From the NCBI GenBank assembly GCA_003255025.1, contig QANY01008653.1, positions 302,054 to 366,053 on the forward strand: 64,000 bases of DNA, read 5' to 3'. This stretch comes from Datisca glomerata. Lineage: Eukaryota > Streptophyta > Magnoliopsida > Cucurbitales > Datiscaceae. Each line of letters opens with the position of its first letter. The first letter of the stretch is position 1. The translations under genes and the position numbers were made by a program. This document shows positions 10,742 through 23,060 of this stretch, one piece after another. The notes beneath the pieces were generated by a model, which worked only from the letters and a program-made list of their open reading frames with translations, was not told the origin of the DNA and ran no database searches.

Positions 10742-12911
10742 TATTGGAGGTAATACCCTCAAAGCATGTGTATTGACATTTTAATATGAAATTTAATTGA
10801 ATTAATTTTTTCATATAATTGTTCTTTTAAATTATTGTTGAGTAATTTATATAAATATCTGAAAATTTCATATTCATTAATGAGATTATGATCTTGTATT
10901 AGTACAAGAGGATTAAGATCATAGATAATGAATAAAATTGTCAGCAACATATTAAAGTATAGAATCTTTTATGAATAATTGCTAGTACGGTTCACTAAGA
11001 ATAATGAATGCATGTGATTTAGATCCTGATCATTGATGTGGATAGATATATTCGTGGATGTACTTTATATAATAAGATTATATATGACATGGTCAATGTG
11101 AACTAATATCTTTATTAACTTACTGTTTATCATAAAGATTTAATACAAATCAATATGATGATCATATATAGATCAATATGAATTCTAAGTAGTAATAAAC
11201 TTTTATACCTGTCTACTGGATCTTTTGATTCATTCGTTAAGGTTTGTTTGTAAAACAGGCTAGTGACTTTTGTTTTGGAGATTCACTGATATGGATGGCT
11301 GAGAACATGATCTTACAAGATTCAGAATCAAAGTTTAGCTAATGGATCGTATATAGGTTTCCTTAAGTGTTAATTTTAGAACTGAATGAATATTGAGCTA
11401 AATTTATAATATATTTATAAATTAGTCATTCACTAGTGAATTAACGGTACTTTAGGATCAAAAGGTAATTAGAATGATAAAATAGTGATTTTGACTAATT
11501 CTAAATTCCGAACCAATAATTGGAGGACAGAATTATATGAAATAATTATATCAATGGATGACATGAGAATACTCTGTAAATACATTTATATTCTCTAAGA
11601 GTGCAATTACATATTTATAGTGAAATAATAATGAAACTAATAAATAAGATTATTTAACTAAAGAGTTTAATTAGTAATCTGGTTTATTAGAGCTCATGAT
11701 TATAGGTTCTTGGTTTCCAAGTCACGTCTGTACTACGCAATCAAAAGTGTGAATTTTTCAGGGTATGAGAAAATGATTGACTTGCAAAAGAAATTTTTAT
11801 TTTAAGGCAAGTACATAATTATGAGATAATTATATATGTTGAATTAATTAATTGAAGTATATGCATATATATATCAAAAATTATTTATATAAATAATCAT
11901 CGATTATTTTTTCAATTATCAATAAGTGAGATAGAATATTTAATTTATGATATTAGATAATTATAAATTATTATTGGATATTAATTTGAATCAACTAAAT
12001 CTGTTATTTGTAAGATAATAGATAAGTTAGTTGATAGGGATAATCAAATATGTTAATTTTGAATTAACTGATATTTAGATATTTATCTGATTCAAATAAA
12101 TATTTAATTCGCAGTAATTATCACGTGTCAATCACTAATTGGTATCAGAGATTGACATGGACTATTGTAGTGTCACGTGGCGCTACAGTTGTGGAGGTAG
12201 AATACTGTAGTGCCTCACGGCACATTGTAGTGCCGTGTGGCACTGCGGTTGTGCACAGTTACAGCGGGTCCCACTGTAATTGTAATTTTATGATTAAATA
12301 TTATTTTCAGCTTATTCTTAAAAATTTGATATATCATTATCTAGAAAATATACATATATTATTCTCATAGTCTCAATTGATAAATTAGTTCATCAATCAA
12401 GAATTAAGTTAAGAACACAGTTGCTATCAAGGTATTTTCTCTCTGATTGAAAGTTAATTAAAAACTCTGAAAGAATAATCATAATATTCTTTCAGTGTGT
12501 TGTCTCACTAAAATTAATGATTCTAAGAAAATCTCCAGACCATGTGTTGAGTACATCTAGAGAAAAAAAATGTCTTTGAATTATTCTACGTGAATACCCA
12601 CGTCCTAGTGCGTTGAGGATTGGTTTCGAAGATCTTGGTGTGGATCTCGAAGTCAATTGTTCTTAGGAACGAAGGATTGTTGATTTGCAAGGACGATTGA
12701 TATAGAATACAAGATGTATATGATTCATTTTCATCTGTGTGTTCGATTTAATATATAAATATATAATAAATCCTGATTGAAAAACATTTTCAATAAAAGT
12801 TTTTATTTTTTGAAAATCGTTACGTCGCACTTGTTTTTTTTTATCGAAAAGATTTGCTTTAAATAATTTTTTTAACACACTTACGTCGTGCGTGCATCCC
12901 ATTCTCCAACA
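10742..12911 (+). repeat. copia A 3' LTR
   Basis: Begins at the polypurine tract and ends with CTCCAACA, matching the end of the truncated 5' LTR. The span of ~2.2 kb is long. Inside it, near 12139, is a primer-site-like TTGGTATCAGAG, and around 12160-12260 a GC-richer patch repeats GTAGTGCC-like words, so a second LTR or a nested insert may be included. No open frame of note. Confidence 0.6.
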
Positions 12912-13069
12912 GATACAACCATCATGATCGAAGACGTAACAAATGAATGCTTCAATCATTTCAGAACTCGAACAATATTTCTCTAACATTTACTGACTCA
13001 AAAAATGACAATTTTTACGAAAAATTGCATCATCTTAGACAATTTTCCTATAGTTTTTATATAGAGGAG
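12420..13069. repeat. 650-bp tandem duplication, unit 1
   Basis: Starts at GTTGCTATCAAGGTATTTTC and runs to TTATATAGAGGA. It contains the last ~490 bp of the copia A 3' LTR plus ~158 bp of non-LTR flank. The following unit repeats it at a period of 650 bp with only scattered changes. Minus-strand open frames in both units are by-products of the repeat, not genes. Confidence 0.9.
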
Positions 13070-13719
13070 TTGCTATCAAGGTATTTTCTCTCTGATTGAA
13101 AGTTAATCAAAAACTCTAAAAGAATAATCATAATATTCTTTCAGTGTGTTGTCTCACTAAAATTAATGATTCTAAGAAAATCTCCAGACCATGTGTTGAG
13201 TACATCTAGAGAAAAAAATGTCTTTGAATTATTCTACGTGAATACTCACGTCCTAATGCGTTGAGGATTGGTTTCGAAGATCTTGGTGTGGATCTCGAAG
13301 TCAATTGTTCATAGGAACGAAGGATTGTTGATTTGCAAAGACGATTGATATAGAACACAAGATGTATATGATTCATTTTCATCTGTGTATTCGATTTAAT
13401 ATATAAATATATAATGAATCCTGATTGAAAAATATTTTCAATAAAAGTTTTTATTTTTTGAAAATCGTTACGTCGCACTGGTTTTCTTTTATCGAAAAGA
13501 TTTGCTTTAAATAATTTTTTTAACACACTTACGCCGTGCATGCATCCCGTTCTCCAACAGATACAACCATCATGATTGAAGACGTAACAAATGAATGCTT
13601 TGATCATTTCAGAACTCGAACAGTATTTCTCTAACATTTACTGACTCAAAAAATGACAATTTTTGACGAAAAATTGCATCATCTTCGACAATTTTCCTAT
13701 AGCGTTTATATAGAGGAGG
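13070..13719. repeat. 650-bp tandem duplication, unit 2
   Basis: Second unit, same ends and same order (LTR tail, CTCCAACA, flank). The shared flank shows that the duplication happened after the element had inserted. Confidence 0.9.
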
Positions 13720-14828
13720 AAGACAGAGTCTGTGAAGAAACTGTCCTTCTCACACCAAACGAAGTGGGCAATTTCCTAGAGAAACTGCCCTCCTCGTTCT
13801 CCACATGGGCGAAGTGAACAGTTCCACTTTAGAAACTGCCCCCTTCCTAGATGACATGTGTCACCTCAGGCACAATCAAACATGTGCCAAAAACTAAATG
13901 GCATCGCCTGTCCCACGACCCCCACTGACCGAGGAGGGCAATTTCTCTAGGACGGCGGCAACATGTGTGCGACTCCTTTAGAACAAGCATGGCCCTAGGT
14001 TGGCACTAAAATACCACATCTTGCTTTCATCTTAGCAATGTGGGATTTGGCCAATAAGGCTACCCACTTTGTCTTCTTCTTCTTTACTTTCATTCACACA
14101 CCATCACTTAGCTTTACTAGTAAAGCTCACAAGCTCCAACAATTTCTTCCATTGATTCCCTCAATACTACCTGATTTTAAAGAGCATTTCTTCCATTGTT
14201 TATTCTTCTATACTAACAGAGATATACTGCATTTTAAAGAGCATTTCTTCCATTTAGTTAAGTAAATAGAAAAGCATAATATTTTTCTATCTCGACAAGC
14301 TGCAAGAATTGTAGAAACAAAAAAATGAAGAAAGTTTCGAATATTTCAAGGCATTTGTTGTGCATATGAGACAAGAACTGTAGATGAAATCATGACCTCC
14401 ATTAAAGGAATGAAACAAAAAAATCAAACAAAAAGTAAAAATTACAGAAGAGACAAATGCAAGAATATGAGTGAGGCGTTGAGCTAAGATCCAAATCTGA
14501 GTCGTAGTCTAGATCTAAGCCGAAGATGGTGGAAGCACAGTAAAAATGGTGGAACTGCAAGCACAACGATGGTGGAAGCACGGCGCAAAGAGGAGACGCT
14601 GATGGTGAAGCACGACGCGGCTCTGCTAGCGGCGTGGAGAGGAGAGGACTGTCGCTGAGAAAAGGAAAGAAGGTCTGAGGAAGGCGGCTCGTTGGATTGG
14701 GTAGGAATCACTCTGAGGAAGGCTGGGTTTGAGAAATAATATGCTATTCCAGAAATGGCTAAAATTCTAAACCAAACTATATGAAGTGTAATAGAAGACC
14801 GAACCGTTCAATTAAGATCCGGATCAGG
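13720..14828. other. intergenic, no gene recognised
   Basis: Mixed sequence. Around 13740-13970 the words GAAACTGCCC and AGGGCAATTTC recur. Around 14170-14260 the word TTTTAAAGAGCATTTCTTCC occurs twice. Around 14520-14620 a GATGGTGGAAGCAC word recurs. No domain is visible in any frame. Confidence 0.5.
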
Positions 14829-15494
14829 TTGTTTTAGCTGGTATTGTAAACCTTTATTTTAAACTTGATCTAATGATATTAGTATCTAGATTGCAACCAT
14901 ATTTTGTTTAATGAACAATTTATCTTTCGAAATAACAAACGTGCTCATATACTTCATTTTTTTTTCATTTTCATTAGCATTTTAATTCCATTACACTTCA
15001 TAAAGTTGGTGGAGCTCCTAGTCGTTAACTGAGCAGTAGAATGGCATATTAGTGTAGCCTGGTGTCTAACGAAAACAAAATATATGTAAAGTGTAAACAT
15101 CATATGTAAACACTCAAAGTTACTGGCAAACCTTTAGCAACCAACCTGTGTGAAAAAGCCAAAACAGAAGCCAGGGCCAATAATCAATATCAAAACTACT
15201 TATTTGAGGCAATTAACAAACATTTTTAATGCAATCTACATCACTATTCATGATATACGATTTGCAGATGTGGGTCATACGAAAACACTTATCCCTGAAA
15301 AAAATTTCATCAAAGGAAGGAACTTTTGGTGTTATTGTGTATTAACATATTACATATCATACCCAAAGTAAACGACAGCCCAAACTTCGTCTAAATTTAA
15401 ACAAACCATTCCCATGGCCGGCTGATCAACCATTCAACCACGCCACTGTTTGCATAGCGATGACATTATTGCTAGTTTATCAGCATACTGCACC

Positions 15495-15500
15495 TATAAA
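15495..15500 (+). promoter_or_regulatory. TATA box of chitinase copy 1
   Basis: TATAAA in CACCTATAAAAGACC, 78 bp before the ATG; the same element stands at the same distance in copy 2. Confidence 0.7.
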
Positions 15501-15566
15501 AGACCATGCTTTCTCTTTACAACCAAAACACAAGGCATTGGAAAGTAATCAACTACACACAAGTAG

Positions 15567-16472
<906 letters not shown>

Positions 16473-18306
16473 GTTGAAGGGTCACCTCTAGCTCCCTCCC
16501 TTCTACTATGTGTGTATTAAGTATTTGTTTGAATTATATGTATGAATTTTAAGACATCTTTATAGTATCAATACTATTCGTAAAATACCATATCTAAAGG
16601 CACAACGTGTGACATGTGACATATATATTTTAAGGTTCACTTAAAACCGCATTGTGGTAAAGAAAGAGCAAAGTAGATTAAAGCAGAATTGTGTCATTGT
16701 ATGTACTTTAATCAGTGACCCCGGCGAGGTTGGACCGTTGTAGAGCAAGTGAGCTTTAATTTGTCGAGATCTCTTTACTAAAATTAGACACACACTTACC
16801 CCATAACCCCTATGATAAGTACATGAGTGTATGATGGGCCCATATGCTTCCTCTGATGATAATTGCACTAAAGCATGTTTTTGTGTAACACAAAAGACTG
16901 TTAGATAATGATTTTATATAATCCGAGGCTAGATTTGCTATTATTAAAACGTGTGTGAGCTTATTTGTCCATATGATATTATCATGAATTTCAAAAAGGA
17001 AAAATCTAAATAAGCTAACTTAGATTAAACCTTCCCATGAGTTGGTATGGTGGTTAGGCTTTAGATTATTGTTCTATGGAATTAAGTTGAATCACCAATC
17101 TCTTTAGTTTCCCTAGTAAAATAGTTATTGACAAGAAATGATCAGTAATTAACTCATAGATGTTTCAGATGTCCAAATGCTCAATGGGAACTTCGCCATA
17201 CTTGGCCGACCTCATGTCCTTTCGTCCACATCCTCTATAGTCATCTATGAGAACAACTCTACTAATCACCTCTGATAAGTTTTCCTCGATACCTTTTAGG
17301 TTGGAACTCTACCTTGCCACATTATCATTATGTCTGCAGGAAACTTTACATGTCGTGAGTGAGAGTGAGCGTGACTTCAGTAAATCATATGTTACTGTCA
17401 ACGTTTGTGTGAGATAGTGTTGGGGTTGTACCCTTTAAAGCACAAGACCCTAGGTTGAAATGATACAACCCTTTAAAGCACAAGATCCTAGGTTGAAATG
17501 AAATCATTTTATTAATCTAAATGAAAAAATAATGGTGTTACTTATTAATTGCATGTGAGCATTCATAGTTAAAGGTCCACAAGTTCTTAATGTTTTGTCT
17601 ATATGCTATGGAGTTTGTCTCATAGTCACAAGATACAAACAATAGTTCTTTATGATTTGTAAGAACTAGTCATAGTTTAGTGAAGTTGAGCGCTCTCACT
17701 TAATACTGTAGTTCATTAACTCTATTATTAGAGTGACTTATCTTGACCACTAGATAGAGTAAATGAAAAATGTATAGTGCATTTTAAATGCATTAAAAGA
17801 ATTAATGAGTCTAATCTTCAGATAAATCCTTTAATTTCGCTCATAACCCATCACAGAGATGCACAAAGCGAACCATATGTGAGACTTATGCATCATAAAA
17901 CTATGTCTCATATTTCCGTCATCTGCCCTTTTCATTAGACATTGACAACAAATGATTAGTAATTAACTTAAAGATGTATGCCACATGTTCAAATGCTTAT
18001 TCCACTTGATCGACCTCATGTCCTTTCATTCACGTGCCTTGAAGTGATCTATAAGAACAATTATATTGATCAATCTAGAATTTTACACCCCTGGCCCACC
18101 ACAATAAATATAAAAAAATTTGAACTCTCTCTTTCATCATTATTTCTTTCACTTTTTTTCATGCAAAGATCAAATCAATATTCACTCCATCACTCTTCTT
18201 CTTCCCCTCATTGTTTCTTCCATACTTTCTAGTTCGTTTCCTCCATGATTTCCAATTCAACGAAGCAGTGGAGTTTTGTTTCCTCTATGCTTTCCTGTTC
18301 TGCGAA
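16473..18306. other. 3' flank of chitinase copy 1, no gene
   Basis: Sequence shared with 27355-31529 in pieces. A short internal doubling of CCCTTTAAAGCACAAGA sits at 17428-17490 and is single in the other unit. No coding frame of substance. Confidence 0.6.
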
Positions 18307-20189
18307 GTACTTGAACCCTTCAAGTAGTACATGTTCTATGTATAAATCATTACATAAACAAAATGACTACTAGAAAGGTTCAAGTAGTCTCTTTTTACTA
18401 CTTGAACCTTTCAAGTAGTGATTTTCATACTAGACAATAGACTTTGAAGAGAAAAAAAGCTACTTAAAGGGTTTCAGTAGCAAAACATTACCACTCGAAC
18501 CCTTCAAGTAGTGACAAGTTTACTAGACAATAAACTTTATGAGAAAAAAACTACTTGAAGGGTTTCAGTAGTTTTTTTTGACTACTTGAACTCTTCAAGT
18601 AATCACATGTTTTCTATATAAATCACTACATAAAACAAAATGGCCGCTTTAAGGGTTCAAGTAGTCTTTTTTAACTATTTGAACTCTTCAAATAGTGATT
18701 TGCTTACTAATAGACTTTGAAGAAAAAAAATTACTTGAAATGTTTAAGTAGCAAGAAATTACAACTCGAACCCTTCAAATAGTGGCGAGTTTACTGGACA
18801 ATAAACTTCATAAGGAAAAAAAAATTACTTGAAGGGTTCAAGTAGTGTTTTTTGATTACTTGAACCCTTCAAGTAGTCATATGTTTTCTGTCTAAATAAC
18901 TACATAAAACAAAATGACTACTTAAAGGATTCAAGTGACCTTTTTTTACTACTTGAAACCTTCAAGTAGTGATTTTCTTATTGGACAATAGACTTTTAAG
19001 AGAAAACAATTACTTGAAGGGTTCCAGTAGCAAAACATTACTACTCAAACCCTTCAAATAGTCACGAGTTTACTCGACAATAAACTTCATGAGGAAAAAA
19101 ACCACTTTAAGGGTTCAAGCAGTGTTTTTTGTCTACTTGAACCCTTCAAGTAGTCATATACTCTCTATATAAATCACTACATAAAATAAAATGACTAGTT
19201 GAATGGTTCAAGTAGTCTTTTTTTACTACTTGAACCCATCAAGTAGTGATTTACTTACTGGATAATAGACTTTCAAGAGAAAAAAAAACTACTTGAAGGG
19301 TTCCAGTAGTAAAAAATTACTACTCGAACCTTTCAAGTAGTGACGAGTTTACTGGACAATAAACTTCACGAGGGAAAAAACTATTTGAAGGGTTCAAGTA
19401 GTAAAACATTACTACTTGAACCCTTCAAGTAGTGACGAGCTTACTGGACAACAAATTTCAAGAGAAAAAAATATTTAAAGGTCAAGTAGTATAAAATTAT
19501 TACTTGAATCCTTCAAGTAGTGACAAGATTACTGGACAACAGACTTCAAAAGAAAAAAGGTTACTTGAAGCGTTCAAGTAGTAAAAAATAACTTCTTGAA
19601 CCCTTCAAGTAGTCATAGAATATATGCAAGAATGGGTCAATAACTATTTGGACCATTCAAGTAGCTTTTCTTCCTCATGAAGTTTATTGTCCAATAAACT
19701 CGTCACTACTTGAAGGGTTCGAGTAGTAATTTTTTGCTACTGGAACCCTTCCTGTAGCTTTTTTTCTCTCGAACGTCTATTGTCCAGTAAGCAAATTACT
19801 ACTTGAAGGGTTCAAGTACTCAAAAACACTACTTGAACCATTCAAGTAGTCACATGCTCTCTGTATAAATCATTGCAAGAAATAAAATTACTTCTTAAAG
19901 GGTTCAAGTAATCATAGAACACTACTTAGACCCTTCAAGTAGTGACGAGCTTAAGGGACAACATTCTTTAAGAGAAAAAAAACTACTTGAAGGGTTGAGG
20001 TAGTAAAAATGACTACTTAAACTCATTACGTAGTTAGTTTGATTCCTACAGTCGATTTTTCAGTGAGCATGTGACTATTTGAAGGGTTCAAGTAATCATT
20101 TTTTTACTAATTGAACCATTCAAGTAATTTTTTCCCTCTTGAAGTATGTTGTCCAGTAAGCTCGTCACTAGTTGAAGTTTTCAAGTAGT

Positions 20190-20549
20190 GATGGTATCGT
20201 GCAGTTTTAGAATTTCTGAAACAAATAGATCGTGGCATGCGCATGTCAACTTCTATGGGGCATAACTTTGGAATCGGGTGGAACCACGTGGCCCGTAAGA
20301 TATCAAATCAAATATTATTCAGAGATCTACATGCATAATTGGATATACACATTGCATCCCAGCTTCGGGTCCAGAAAATAGTATTTTAAGAACTTTTGAA
20401 GGCACAAAAGTTATTTCGATTGTAATTTTAGGCTTTTTCGTAATTTCTATCTCTTTTAATTTTAGAATTTTTTAAGAGCAGTATAAATTCATCTTATTCG
20501 ATTGTCTAAACAGTTTTGATATTCTAATGGGAAAATCATTCTCCTTTCA
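20190..20549. other. unique block inside the array (unit 1)
   Basis: About 360 bp free of the palindrome, sitting where spacer orientation changes. It contains GGGGCATAACTTTGGAATCG and GGCCCGTAAGATATCAAAT, a style reminiscent of LTR-element ends, but no LTR pair is visible. The same block stands at the same place in unit 2 (33613-33935). Confidence 0.7.
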
Positions 20550-20986
20550 TGAGGAAAAAAAACTACTTAAAGGGTTCAAGTAGTAAAAAAGTATTACTTG
20601 AACCCTTTAAGTAGTGGCTAGCTTACTGGACAATAAATTTTAAGATAAAAAAACTACTTGAAGGGTTCAAGTAGTGAAAAATTAATACTTGAGCCCTCAA
20701 GTAATGATTTGATTACTGGACAATAGACTGCAAGAGGTAAAAAAAATTACTTGAAGGGTTCAAGTAGTAAAAAATTATTACTTGAACCCTTTAGTAATGA
20801 CAAACTTACTAGACAACAGACTTCAAGAGAAAAAAAACTATTTGAAGAATTCAAGTAGTAAAAAATAATTATTTGAACCCTTCAAGTAGTCATAAAATAT
20901 GTGCAATTTGAATTGTATTGCTAAATATGTACAATATACATACAAAATAGATTGAAAACTTCATTCTCGATTATTATTAAATAAAA

Positions 20987-21044
20987 AGAAGAAGAAGAAG
21001 AAGAAGAAGAAGAAGAAGAAGAAGAAGAAGAAGAAGAAGAAGAA
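20987..21044. repeat. (GAA)n microsatellite
   Basis: About 19 uninterrupted GAA/AAG triplets within the array. The other unit lacks it. Confidence 0.95.
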
Positions 21045-21895
21045 ATATTTTTAAATGGAGCCCTTCAAGTAGTCACTTGGTGTATGAGTAATTGACTGAC
21101 AAAAAAAATTTCTAGAACTCTTCCAATTGTCATAAACAACTACTTGAAGGATTCAACTAGTCATAAACAACTACTTGAACCCTTCAAGTAGTCGCCTGGT
21201 GTATGAGTATTGAAAGGCAAAAAAATAATTACTTAGAAGAATTCAAGTAGTCATAAAACACTACTTGAACCTTTCAAGTAGAACAAAGAGGTTCGTTGAA
21301 AAGCAAAGAAGAAGAATAATAATAAAATGTTATTATATTGAACCATTCACGTAGTCACATAGTGTATGCGTAATTGACTAACAAAAAAATTACTCCAGCC
21401 CTTCAAGTTGACATAAACAATTATTTAAAGGGTTCAAGTAGTCATAAATAATTTCTTGAACTCTTCAAGTAGTCGTCTGGTGTATGCGTGTTGACTGACA
21501 AAAAAACTACTCTAACCCTTTAAGTGGTCAGAAACAATTACTTGAAGGGTTCAAGTAGTCATAAGCAACTACTTGAACCCTTCAAGTAGTCACATGGTGT
21601 ATGAGTGTTAATTGACAAAAGAAAAACAATTACTTGAAGGGTTGGAGTAGTCACAAAAACTACTTGAACCCTTCAAGTAGAAGAAAAAATTTCGTTGAAA
21701 AATAAAGAAGAAGAGTAATAAAATATTATTAAATTGATTTGACATGTACATTGAGAAAGAAAAAGAAATAATGAGAGAAGAGAGAGATTGCAAGTGGTGA
21801 TATGATGTTGGTGGGACAGTGGTACAAAATTTCTTATTTTTAAAAGGGTCCTTAGACAAGTTGAAAAATGTGTATTACACCAAAAAACTCTTTTA

Positions 21896-23060
21896 CTCAC
21901 TTACTCTCTCTCTCTCACTAACTCACCCACTTACTCCCTCCCTTTCTATTTCCCTCTCTCTCTCACCCTCACCCTCTCTCTCTCTCCCTCTCGCTCTCCT
22001 TCTCACTCACTTACTCTCTCCCTCTTTATCTCTCTCTCTCACTCACTCACACACACACTCTCTCTCTCTTACTCTCTCTCCCTCTCTCTGTCAATCTCTC
22101 TCTCTTTCTGTCTCGCTCTCTCCCTCCCTCTCTCCCTCTCTCTCCCTCTCACACACACACACTCGCTCTCCCTATCTCTCTCCCCCTCTCCCTATCGCAC
22201 ACACACTCTCTCACTCGATATCTTTCTCTCTCTCTTGCTCTCTCTCGCACTCTATCATTCTCTCTATATGTTCTCTCTCTCACTCTCTCTCTAACTCACT
22301 CACTCACTCTCTCCCCCTCTCTTGCTCTATATCTCTCCCTCTCTCCACCTCTCTCTCTCTCTCGCTCACTCTCTCACTCACTCACTATATCTCTCTCACT
22401 CTCTCTCTATCATTCTCCCTCTCAGTCTCTTTCTCTCTCTTTCTCTCTCTGTCTCTCTCTCCCTATCTCTTTCTCTCTCTCACTCTCTCTCTCGCTCACA
22501 TTTTCATTCTCACTCACTCCCTCTCACTCACCCACTCTCTTTCTCTCACTCTCTCTCGCCCTCTCTCTCTCACACACATTCACGCTCTCTGTCTCTCACA
22601 CTCTCTCTCCCTCTATCACTCTCTCTCTCTCTCTCTCTCTCTCTCGCTCTCTTTCTCACTCTCTCACTCACTCCCTCTCTCTCTCACTCACTCCCTCTCA
22701 CTCACTCCCTCTCTCTCTCACTCACTCCCTCTCACTCACTCACTCTCTCTCTTTCTTTCTATCTCTCTCTCTCACTCACTCTCTCTCACTCTCTCTCACT
22801 CTCACTCTATCTCACTCTATCTCACTCTCTCTCTTTCTCTCTCTTCACTCTCACTCCATCTCTCTCTATCCCCCTCTGTCTCTCACTCTCTCTATCTATC
22901 TCACTCTCTCACTCACTCAGTCTCTCTCTCTCACTCTCTCTATCATTCTCTCTCTCTCTGACTCTCTCTCTTTCTATCTCTTTCTCTCTCTCCCCCTTGT
23001 TACTTTCTCTCACTCGCTAACTTTTGGTTTCTCTCTCCCTCACTCTTCCACCCTATCTCT
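21896..23060. repeat. compound CT-rich microsatellite tract
   Basis: About 1.16 kb almost purely pyrimidine on the plus strand: runs of (CT)n broken by CTCACTCA, CACACA and TCTCCCTC words. Long Ser/Leu/His open frames across it are an artefact of the dinucleotide repeat. Confidence 0.97.

Larger units (their letters stand above)
4897..12911 (+). mobile_element. Ty1-copia retrotransposon A, decayed
   Basis: Parts in order on the plus strand: truncated 5' LTR, tRNA-Met-type primer site, ~1.87-kb leader, gag, protease, integrase, reverse transcriptase, RNase H, polypurine tract, 3' LTR. Many stops and frameshifts interrupt every domain, so it cannot encode its own movement. Only the last ~215 bp of the 5' LTR survive; to its left is organelle-like DNA rather than the LTR start seen at 10742, so the 5' end was lost or replaced. 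Target-site duplications therefore cannot be checked. Its architecture matches element B (55.6-61.2 kb). Confidence 0.85.
18307..21682. repeat. palindromic satellite array, unit 1
   Basis: Dozens of copies of a 21-bp near-palindrome: arms CTACTTGAA and TTCAAGTAG around a centre that is CCC or GGG. The two versions are reverse complements and tend to alternate, parted by short A/T runs, so neighbouring pairs can form longer hairpins. A second spacer (GAGTTTACTGGACAATAAAC and relatives) marks higher-order units. That spacer is forward to ~19640, reversed to ~20190, then forward again after a unique block. From ~21060 another spacer (TGGTGTATGAGTGTTGACTG type) takes over. No coding potential. 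Confidence 0.95.

Noticed and set aside
12663..13637. Two similar minus-strand frames (108 and 143 codons) that look like a gene pair
   Set aside because: Both lie in the 650-bp tandem duplicate of an LTR tail, and the truncated 5' LTR also carries a piece of them; LTR antisense sequence, not a gene family.
14484..14711. 75-codon minus-strand frame
   Set aside because: Covers locally repeated GATGGTGGAAGCAC words; low-complexity composition.
18307..21682. CRISPR-like array (short repeats with spacers)
   Set aside because: Plant nuclear context; repeats are palindromes in both orientations, spacers are themselves repeated and irregular in length, and no cas genes exist.
21819..22961. Long open frames of Ser/Leu/His (380 and 232 codons)
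   Set aside because: They are translations of a (CT)n/(CTCA)n microsatellite, which has no stop codons in these frames; no protein family.
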